64,000 bases of DNA from positions 1 through 64,000 of the forward strand of contig WNNJ02003859.1 of assembly GCA_012934845.2 (NCBI GenBank), in the 5' to 3' direction. Source of the stretch: Pomphorhynchus laevis (Eukaryota > Acanthocephala > Palaeacanthocephala > Echinorhynchida > Pomphorhynchidae). A program made the translations under genes and the position numbers. The notes under the pieces were generated by a model. It was not told the DNA's origin. It was given only the letters and a program-made list of their open reading frames with translations, and did no database searches. Every line of letters begins with the position of its first letter. Positions within the stretch are counted from its first letter, which is position 1. Of this stretch, positions 57,085 to 64,000 are shown in pieces.

Positions 57085-57560
57085 AGAGAGATAAATTTAT
57101 TTTGAGTGGCAAATGCAAGCCAACGGCGCGCATTCAAGCCCACTAATAATAATTTCGCAGAAGAAATCAGTATGTTTGTTCACTCCGTTTGTTCATCCCT
57201 TTCGTTCAGTTCGATCGATCGTTCAGTTCGTTAGTCCAGTTCGATCGTTCAGTTCGTTCAGTCTGTTCGTTCAGTCTGTTCGTTCAGTCTGTTCGTTCAG
57301 TCCGTTCGTTCAGATTGTTCGTTCAGACTGTTCGTTCAGGCCGTTCGTTTAGATCGTTCGTTTAGACCGTTCGTTCAGATTGTCCGTTCAGATTGTTCGT
57401 TCAAACCGTTTGTTCAGACTGTTTGTTTAGACCGTTTGTTCAGACCGTTCTTTCAGGTTATTCGTTTAGTCCGTTCGTTCAGTTCGTTCTATTCGTTCGT
57501 TCCGTCCAATTCATACACTTTTCTTGTTTATACTTATCTCATCCTCTCTCAGCACGTGCT
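57085..57560 (+). repeat. Dispersed repeat with expanded TTCGTTCA minisatellite
   Basis: Same start (gagagataaatttattttga / gtggcaaatgc) and end (ccaattcatacactttt) as the repeat at 40545-40740, but the internal run is expanded to about 330 bp (57180-57510). Its units are of the type cagtctgttcgtt (13 bp) with many variants. It is open in one frame, which is a by-product of the repeat. Confidence 0.9.
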
Positions 57561-57849
57561 TTTCACCGGCCATTGTGGATAAGCTCATATTTATTCATAT
57601 CCGACTACTTTTTTACTGGGCGCTGATATCTGAGCAAATTATTGTGTGCTTGTGAAAGCTTACTTTGAGAAGAGGTAGATGAAAATTGTGTAGATGTTGT
57701 ATTTCTTGACTTTGGGATACCTTTTGACAGATTTTTACATGACATTATGTCACTTGACATAGTCGAGCGGCATATGGAGTCAATCATCTAATTATTGGCT
57801 AGATAAAGAATTTTCTATTAGATCGGCCATTTAGAGTTCGTTGTATCAA

Positions 57850-59250
57850 CACTTGTCACGCTCTCGTATTGTTCAATAGTTTCTCAGGGATCAGTATTGG
57901 GTCCGCTACTATTCTACATATTAATCAACACACTCTTAAACGAGTTTGATGGTATGTGGTGTCCTTACATTTGCTTTTTCCTCCAGAGCAACATGGATTT
58001 CGTATAAATCATTCTATTATGAGTGCACTCTCAGGTCCTTTGACTGCTAGTCGTGGAGTCCAGCAAGGAGATCCTCTCAGCCCGCTGTTATTTTCCTTCT
58101 TCTTGATGGATCTCCCAGATCACGTTCGTTTCGCCTCGTCCAATGTAGTGCCAATTTTATATGCTGACGATCTTGCCTTAGTAACGTTGGATAGATGCTC
58201 AGCACAATCAGCCATTACAGCTCTCGTTGAGTTTTGTCTGACAAATAAAAGAGTGATCAACACTTCCAAAACGAAAATTATAAAATTTCGGCGAGGTGGG
58301 CCTCGCTGTCGTGATTATGTGCTCTTTCTGAATGCAACATCGATAGAATTTGTTAATTTGTATTTATCTAGGCTTTGAACTCTTATGTCGGTGGTCTTTC
58401 AGAAGCCACTTATTGGGCCAATCGGCAAAAGTTGTAACGTCAGCTTATACGGCATCGAAGCTTGGTCTTATGTCCTTCGAAGGCGCGATCAAATACTTTG
58501 ATAAAATGTTGCTTCCTATTCTGAGTTACGGGATTCGATGCTTTTGGTCGGATTTGACCTTAGGAGATTTTCAGATCATTGATAAATGTTTTTGGCGCTA
58601 CCTAAAAAGGATATTAGGAGTATCATTGAATTGTTCTTCTACAGCTGTTGCGGTGCTTAGTAGATCGATACCACTCTCGGTCAAACTTTGCAATCGATTT
58701 CGCCTTGGTGAAACCACAGCGTATTTGGCAGCCCGACTGCTATTCGATAACAAAATACCTAGCCTAGATCCAGATATCTTTTTGACGCCTGTTTATGCTC
58801 AATCAGCTTGGAGAAATCCAAGATACCAAAAGCGTCCGCTGGTTTGGCGTTAATCTTTTGACGGCTACCACGCCAAATCTTGTTCAATTTGACTCCCTTT
58901 TCACACTCGCTCGACTCACTGTCGCTGTCGATTTTGCTCAAAAGAGTGTTCAGCTCTTTTGCATGCTTTCGCATACCCCGTATTATCTTCGTGGTCTTTA
59001 GAACAAGTCGACAAAGGAGTACTAGGAAATCGCCTAACTTTGATTGATGCTTAAAATTTTTTTCTTGCGCTCCGTTGCACTCATGGCCCGATTTCAAACT
59101 TCAGAATTCATCTATAACAACGTACGCTAAATGTTCAGACGCCGGATTTCTGATTTCAAGTAATTGATTTAATTTATTGTATTTTAAATTTTGCCCAGCC
59201 GAAAGGCGAAATGGGAAATAAATCGCTGCATTATTATTTTTACAACAGCC
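57850..59250 (+). mobile_element. LINE RT fragment of a third type, chimeric 5' edge
   Basis: 57956-58378 holds EQHGFRINHSIMSAL, SRGVQQGDPLSPLLFSFFL, VPILYADDLALV and a thumb start. 58350-58853 continues in another frame with SFRSHLLGQSAKVVTSAY, FDKMLLPILSYGIRCFW and FWRYLKRILGVS, and the C-terminal region reaches about 59000. GVQQGDPLSPLLF differs from the CR1 and L2 signatures, so this is a separate LINE lineage that I cannot classify. Just upstream (57880-57935) is a scrap with a CR1-like 'SGISIGSATIL' / QGSVLGPLLFYILIN reading, so two elements are fused. The 3' end near 59250 has aaatgggaaataaatcgctg. Confidence 0.75.
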
Positions 59251-59577
59251 CAGGAGCATAAGCTCAAATTGGCTGGATCACATGGCTCAAAACAAAAAAA
59301 AACAGATAATAAAGAAATAACAGGTGAAACTATCATTATCGTGATTTAATAATTGCCTTGAACTTCTAAACGGAACCGCTGTCGATTGTCGATGCATGAA
59401 GATTGTTCCATGACATTCAACTAATGACATTCAACTAATGTTAACCAATAACATTCAACTAATGTTATTGACTACTTACGATTATGCTTGTAAGGTATTT
59501 GACCTTCAACTACATCCGTTTACTCGACAATCTTTGAACAAGTTGACTGAAAGCAGTATGTTCGTTCACTCCGTTTG
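59251..59577. other. Spacer with micro-duplications and a repeat scrap
   Basis: 59405-59470 has several copies of acattcaactaatg in direct and partly inverted order. 59545-59575 (cagtatgttcgttcactccg) is a scrap of the TTCGTTCA dispersed repeat, directly joined to the 3'-truncated L2 copy B. Confidence 0.6.
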
Positions 59578-61251
59578 TTAAACGAAAGGTTTAAGTGAAA
59601 GTCGGTTGTCGAAATGGAAGCCTAGGAAAACGAGATTATCAACGATTGGAAGAATTGTAGAATTTAATGATACGGAGGGAGGTTCGAAGCCGAGGCGTCG
59701 AGGTAGGATCCACATAATTTTGGATTTATCAGGATTCAGAGAAAGGCGAAGGGAAGAGAGATAATTGGAAATTGAGACAAGACAGTTTGAAGCGGAAACA
59801 CTAAGATCGTGAAGACGATAAACAGGTGTATGAGCATAGATGAGAATGTCATCAGCATATTGCATAACATGGAAGTTCAATTTATGAGAAATCGAAGACA
59901 AGTCACCGAGAAGAAGAGAGAAAAGCATAGGGCCTAATACGGAGCCTTGTGGAACACCGGTCGGGATGGATGAATGATGGGAGAGAGAAGAGTTAGAATA
60001 GACGCGAAATGTACGGTTTGACAGATATGAAGAAAACCATGATACAGTGGGTAAAGAGAAGCCATAATCATGACGAAGGCGATGTAGAAGAATCGAGTGT
60101 TTGACGATGTCAAAATCAGACGATAGATCAAGAGAAACTATGATACTACATAATTTATGATCGCGCGAGATGAGTAAGTCATTATAAACTTTAAGACAGG
60201 CAATTTCAGTAGAGTGATTAGAGCGAAAAGCGGCTTGGAAGGGAGGAAACAAGTTAGAGGAAAAGAGATATATATTAACTTGCTTGAGAACGAGACGCTC
60301 AAGGAGTTTAGAGAGGGTTGGGAGAAGTGAGATTGGACGGTACGAAGATGGTAGTGAGGAGTCGAGAGATTGCTTTTTGATGAGAGGACGAACAGTGGCG
60401 CATTTCCAGATGGAAGGAAATGTACGGCTACGGATGGACGAGTTGAACAATGTGGTTAGGAAGGGTGAGATAGAGGAGCATATATTTTTAAGCAAGTGAG
60501 TTGGAATTGGGTCAGAAGGAGAGGTTTTATTAGGTAATGACAGCAGAACCGAAGAAACTTCATCAGACGAAACGGGAAGAAGGTGGAATAGTTCTGGGAG
60601 GGAAGTATCTAAAGAGAAGAGTGGGTACAAGGGGGCTACGGGTAGTAGGGAAAGTAAATTAGATAGCTTAGTTTGTAGATAAGAAGAAAATTCATCAGGA
60701 TTTATATTACAAGAAGTAGATGATCGTGAAAGAATTGAGTTTAAGATTTTCCAATGAGATTTAGAGTTGGAAGATGACTCGAGTTGATTTCGCCAAAAGA
60801 TAGTACGTTTAGTACGTATAAGAATAAGATGTGAACTGCGTAGTGAAAAGTAGGAATCACGGAGATTTGGAGTGAGTGAGTTGGGAGAACATTTAAGAAA
60901 ACGATTATACACACGAAAAGAGTGACGGATTCGACGCTTAGAAAGACTACAGTCAGAATCGAACCAGAAGGCATGGCGCAAGGGCTGAGAACGTCGATGT
61001 CGACTAGGCAGAAGGTTACTGAGGATCGACGTAAGTTCAGAATCAAACAGAATGCAGAGATCATCGGGAGAGAGATAGTTAAGAGCAAGTGAAAATAGTG
61101 AAGAATTGAGTAAGGCTGTGCAGAGAATAGGGATATCGAGAAGTTTCCAGGGTCGACTTGGTGTGGATATTGGTGGAGGCGGAGACGGAGGATGGGGACG
61201 AGTAAGAGTGACAGGGAAATGATCGGACAAACCGTGATCAGTAATTGACAA
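59578..61251 (-). CDS. L2 reverse transcriptase, copy B, open for 557 codons
   Basis: An open stretch from just after the endonuclease through the RT: KRTIFWRNQLESSS linker, SYRPISLLPTLSKLLERL, AFRSNHSTEIACLKVYNDLL, SLDLSSDFDIVKHSILL, GVPQGSVLGPMLFSLLLGD, QYADDILIY and LNPDKSKIMWILPRRLG. The YADD box is present, but the usual SAFD motif reads SDFD and VDHS reads VKHS. The endonuclease ORF is one frame away, so ORF2 is not continuous. The C-terminal end is lost by truncation at 59578. Confidence 0.85.
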   Translation of the reverse strand: MSITDHGLSDHFPVTLTRPHPPSPPPPISTPSRPWKLLDIPILCTALLNSSLFSLALNYLSPDDLCILFDSELTSILSNLLPSRHRRSQPLRHAFWFDSDCSLSKRRIRHSFRVYNRFLKCSPNSLTPNLRDSYFSLRSSHLILIRTKRTIFWRNQLESSSNSKSHWKILNSILSRSSTSCNINPDEFSSYLQTKLSNLLSLLPVAPLYPLFSLDTSLPELFHLLPVSSDEVSSVLLSLPNKTSPSDPIPTHLLKNICSSISPFLTTLFNSSIRSRTFPSIWKCATVRPLIKKQSLDSSLPSSYRPISLLPTLSKLLERLVLKQVNIYLFSSNLFPPFQAAFRSNHSTEIACLKVYNDLLISRDHKLCSIIVSLDLSSDFDIVKHSILLHRLRHDYGFSLPTVSWFSSYLSNRTFRVYSNSSLSHHSSIPTGVPQGSVLGPMLFSLLLGDLSSISHKLNFHVMQYADDILIYAHTPVYRLHDLSVSASNCLVSISNYLSSLRLSLNPDKSKIMWILPRRLGFEPPSVSLNSTILPIVDNLVFLGFHFDNRLSLKPFV

Positions 61252-61349
61252 GGAAGTATAGTCATTGAAGCAGATAGGGACAGCAATGATGTCGAGATCA
61301 CCGCCGAGAATATGAGTTGGGCTTGTTGAAAGTAATTTATTAGTTAAAA

Positions 61350-61904
61350 TCAGAACAAAAGATTAGATAAAGTGATAGAGTCAGGGTCAGCCGGTCGATC
61401 AAGACGAATGTTAAAGTCTCCGAGAACAAAAGAAGGAGTATAAGACAAGGAACAGTGAGACATAAGATCTGCAAGTTCGGTAAAGATGATACGTGAGGGG
61501 GCAACTGAACCTGGACAGTATACAATCACAAGTTCCAGAGGGAAAGGAGTTGATAATCTGCATATGAGTAATTCGAACGAGGTGTAACGGATGTTAGCAT
61601 TAATTTTACGTAGAGACGTTGGGTGACGAGCAATGGCAACGATACCCCCATGGTTAAAATCAGTAGATGTATGAGAGGCAATTGGACGAGCTGATTCAAC
61701 TAAAGAACAACCAGAGAGACATAGACGACGAATAGCAAGATCGTCGGAGTCACAATGCCAGGATTCGGTAATGCAGAGAATATCGATAGATAATTGATCG
61801 AAGATATCAAGGAGCATATCAGCTTTATGAAGAATGGAGCGAGTGTTGAATAGACTAATACGAAAAGTATGCTTAGGAGCGAGATCTACTAGCGAAGAAG
61901 ACAA
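61350..61904 (-). pseudogene. L2 endonuclease domain, copy B
   Basis: FRISLFNTRSILHKADMLLD, CITESWHCDSDDLAIRRLC, FNHGGIVAIARHPTSLRK, ELVIVYCPGS and VLGDFNIRLDRPAD give the N, E, Y and D-x-N residues of an AP-endonuclease-like fold. The frame breaks before the SDH motif, which continues in the next frame (ITDHGLSDHFPVTL near 61250). Confidence 0.85.
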
Positions 61905-62138
61905 GGGGGAAAGATGGGACGCTATCGAATTTTTGGCCTTGTGTGTACAACGTGAAAATTTCCATTGATTTGACCTATAGATAAGGATTACTCGCCGTTT
62001 GTTTGACGTCGATGTTTCTCAATGCGAGCTAAATTGAGCTGGGCAATATCAGAAGTGGAGCGGTCAGGAAAGATACGATTAGTAGACGAAGTGGTAAGAA
62101 GTTTAAAACGTTGAGAAAGTACCAAGGATGCATGTGAA

Positions 62139-63065
62139 CTATGTCGGAAAACAACTTTTTAGGTGTGGAGGACTGAGATGATTGGATTTAGTGGATTTGT
62201 TTAAACGGATCAAAGATGCAGGAGCGATATTATTGAAGATGGATGGTTTATTATCAGGAAGAATGGTTGCTAGGATAGACCTGAAAGCAGATACATCATC
62301 ATCGAGGCGACATTGAGGAGAAGCAGATTCGGAAACCTTTAAATTAGATATGATAATGCATCGATCGCGCGAAGGAAAACGATTACGTAGTGGTGGACGG
62401 AAAGACCTGGTAGCAGTAGAGGCAGAAGAGCAGCTAAACGTGGGAATTGCAGCGGTGCTAAGTGAAAATTTTAGATAGTTTGGAGCATGTGTGACAGGAG
62501 TGGAGTGTTGAATCGGTTGATCGGAGATGTTACTGGAGATGATTTTGACGGAAGGATGTAAATTATTGATAGGTGATACGGTTGGAGCATGTGTGACAGA
62601 AGTGGATTGTTGAATAGGTTGAACGGAGATGTTACTGGAGATAATTTTGACGGAAGGATGTAAATTATTGAGAAGTGATACGGTAGAGGTAGAGTAAGGA
62701 GTACGTGAAGAGAAGAAAGAAGTATGAGATGTATTTAGATGTGGGGATGAATAGGAAAAATGAGGTACGAGATGAAGGCCTTTACTGTTTGCATTGTTAG
62801 GAAGATGAAGATTATGGGAAGTTTTATCCGTAGTTAAAGGAGGAGTGTGTGTGAGAGAAGTTTCAAGAACGGGTTTCATTGATGACGAAGGAGTTAGTAA
62901 GCAAACGGATGACGACGATAGATTGGAAGATATGTTGTCGTTTGTTGATGTTCCATGTATAAGAGCGGTCTGAGTCGACTGAGAGATATCAAGTTTATTT
63001 ATTGAGCACAAATCTGTGTTGTTAGCGTACAGAACGTTTCCACCGTTTGAGTGGTCATTCTTCAT
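62139..63065 (-). CDS. L2 ORF1 protein, copy B
   Basis: 308 codons from the first ATG, but the frame is open upstream to about 63260 and there carries a Cys-rich zinc-binding motif (CDNKNCNVWTHVAIPF, then CGFCCAALVGKL) homologous to ORF1 of both CR1 families here. A long Ser/Thr/His-rich linker contains an internal duplication (LNNLHPSVKIISSNIS / INNLHPSVKIISSNIS). The C-terminal RNA-binding-like part has RCIIISNLKVSE and RLDDDVSAFRSIL. It ends early (KSCFPT) compared with the longer ORF1 tail seen as a relic in copy A (LARIEKHRRQTNG). Confidence 0.75.
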   Translation of the reverse strand: MKNDHSNGGNVLYANNTDLCSINKLDISQSTQTALIHGTSTNDNISSNLSSSSVCLLTPSSSMKPVLETSLTHTPPLTTDKTSHNLHLPNNANSKGLHLVPHFSYSSPHLNTSHTSFFSSRTPYSTSTVSLLNNLHPSVKIISSNISVQPIQQSTSVTHAPTVSPINNLHPSVKIISSNISDQPIQHSTPVTHAPNYLKFSLSTAAIPTFSCSSASTATRSFRPPLRNRFPSRDRCIIISNLKVSESASPQCRLDDDVSAFRSILATILPDNKPSIFNNIAPASLIRLNKSTKSNHLSPPHLKSCFPT

Positions 63066-63329
63066 TAGCTTACCTACGAGGGCAGCACAACAGAACCCGC
63101 AGAGGGAATTCCGATTTAAAACGTTGTCCTCGTCAGTGAAAGGAATGGCAACGTGAGTCCAAACATTGCAGTTCTTGTTGTCGCATCCAATTTGCTTTTC
63201 GATGTAAGCTTCCTTGACGGACTTAAGTTGCTGGCCGACATTTTTAGTTAGCTTTCTCTTTGCCGTAATAAAATGTTAATTAGTTAGTTATAATCAAGAA
63301 TGTTTAAACTCCGTTAGTCTGCAAGTCGT

Positions 63330-63495
63330 TAGTTGTAAGTAGCGAGCGGATGTCGTCGATGGTTGTCGATGGTTGTCGATAATTGTCAAGCGGATGGTTG
63401 TCGTTAGTTGTCGTCGAAGGTTGTCGTTGGTTGTCGATAATTGTCAAGCGGATGGTTGTCGTTAGTTGTCGTCGAAGGTTGTCGTTGGTTGTCTG
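63330..63495. repeat. GTTGTCG minisatellite
   Basis: Two nearly identical units of about 57 bp (gttgtcgataattgtcaagc ... gaaggttgtcgttg; 63373-63430 and 63431-63487) preceded by shorter gatggttgtc repeats. It sits just upstream of the 5' end of L2 copy B and may be part of its 5' UTR or of the insertion site. Confidence 0.85.
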
Positions 63496-63545
63496 GAACT
63501 GAAATCTGAAACCCATATCAGCTCCACCAATTCCAAAAAGCATAA

Positions 63546-63962
63546 GTGCCGGTCAAAGTAAGGAAGTTTTTGTTTCAAAATCTACTAGGAATGTTGAAAA
63601 TTACAGTCATAGTGATGGAAGCTATTCTAACTCTATATATCCCTCCTCAAGTCTTCACTCTATATATCGCTCCTCGTCTTGCAAATAATCCAATGAATAT
63701 AGATTTAACTGTAGAGGGTGAGACTGTAGCCATGGATGTTCCAGTGCATTTACCTGATGTCCTTCATTATGAATATACATATTGCCAGCTTTTGAATCAT
63801 GGTCATATGTCTGATAATGGGACTGTCAACAAGAAGGAACAAGCGTCAACAATAAGTCAACATACACCATCCGCAGTGTCACGTAACTGTCTTGAATTGC
63901 AAATTGGTAGAAAAAAGATTTATTTTAACTTGGCAAATGCGTGCCTGCGCACGCCTACATGA
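63546..63962 (+). other. Open frame of uncertain status, 138 codons
   Basis: Open frame with a hydrophobic early segment (MLKITVIVMEAILTLYIPP) and no recognised domain. Its last 20 codons run into the dispersed repeat start (tttattttaacttggcaaat) at 63915, so at least the end is repeat-derived. It could be an exon or chance. Confidence 0.2.
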
Positions 63963-64000
63963 CCACAACAAAACAAAACTGTAAATCAGGTGTCGAGAAG

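Larger units (their letters stand above)
59578..63290 (-). mobile_element. L2-type LINE copy B, 3'-truncated
   Basis: Minus strand: ORF1 (about 63260-62139), endonuclease (61904-61350) and RT (61251-59578), in the same order and with the same motifs as copy A. The last several hundred bases (end of the thumb, C-terminus and 3' tail) are missing; the element stops at SLKPFV and joins a scrap of the TTCGTTCA repeat. Unlike copy A it keeps the 5' end and ORF1. Copies A and B lie inverted about 13 kb apart and are nearly identical over 1.6 kb of RT, so they could pair. Confidence 0.9.

Noticed and set aside
57113-57626. Open frames rich in Phe/Val/Arg/Ser as a repetitive protein
   Set aside because: They follow the TTCGTTCA minisatellite in one frame; the repeat is intergenic and the flanks are a dispersed repeat.
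58759-59097. Minus-strand 112-codon Lys/Ser/Glu-rich frame
   Set aside because: Antisense to the LINE C-terminal coding sequence; charged composition is a by-product, and no start context or domain is seen.
59410-59470. Possible origin-like or iteron repeats (acattcaactaatg)
   Set aside because: Only a few irregular copies, with no replication gene; simple micro-duplication is enough.

Overview
This window is animal nuclear DNA from a small-genome, very AT-rich invertebrate. Spliced genes with tiny introns (54 and 56 bp in the two clearest cases) sit among non-LTR retrotransposons of the CR1, L2 and RTE types, a Merlin-type DNA transposon, satellite arrays and many inverted repeats. There is no operon structure, ribosome-binding site or other prokaryotic signal. 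I cannot name the species. The CR1 reverse transcriptases resemble those I recall from flatworms, but that does not fix the phylum.

Layout. 1-2.7 kb is AT-rich, with one unrecognised decayed coding stretch. 2.7-6.3 kb is a 124-125 bp satellite with a higher-order duplication. 6.38-12.27 kb holds three exons of a neuronal-calcium-sensor-like EF-hand gene on the minus strand. One of its introns contains a 3.07 kb composite with terminal inverted repeats, holding a retroelement fragment and a foldback array with three decayed hammerhead ribozymes. 12.8-17.6 kb holds a CR1-like fragment between 140 bp direct repeats and a decayed RTE-type LINE. 22.0-22.6 kb carries a second, unrelated hammerhead family with one copy that looks whole. 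24.1-25.3 kb is a 258 bp tandem array. 26-32.5 kb is a mosaic of small dispersed repeats with a small secreted ORF and two exons of an exosome subunit (EXOSC6/Mtr3-like).

32.9-38.7 kb is the main host-gene region: two tandem, same-strand paralogues encoding an RRM, a CCHC zinc knuckle and an RS-rich tail. They share identical intron phases and the same unusual GTACA 5' splice site at intron 2. One has a candidate poison exon.

39.6-64 kb is a LINE graveyard with some young members. A CR1 element (41.3-48.7 kb, minus) is split by an L2-type element (43.1-46.3 kb, plus). A remnant Merlin transposase follows at 49.2 kb. A nearly intact CR1 with a 988-residue open ORF2 lies at 50.2-54.45 kb. An old L2 relative with an in-frame 132 bp duplication, a TTCGTTCA minisatellite inside a dispersed repeat, another LINE RT fragment and a second, inverted L2 copy (59.58-63.3 kb) fill the rest.

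The strongest candidates for something under-described are the two hammerhead-bearing repeat families, the intronic foldback composite, the shared GTACA splice sites of the RRM-knuckle pair, and a window-wide excess of perfect short snap-back palindromes.
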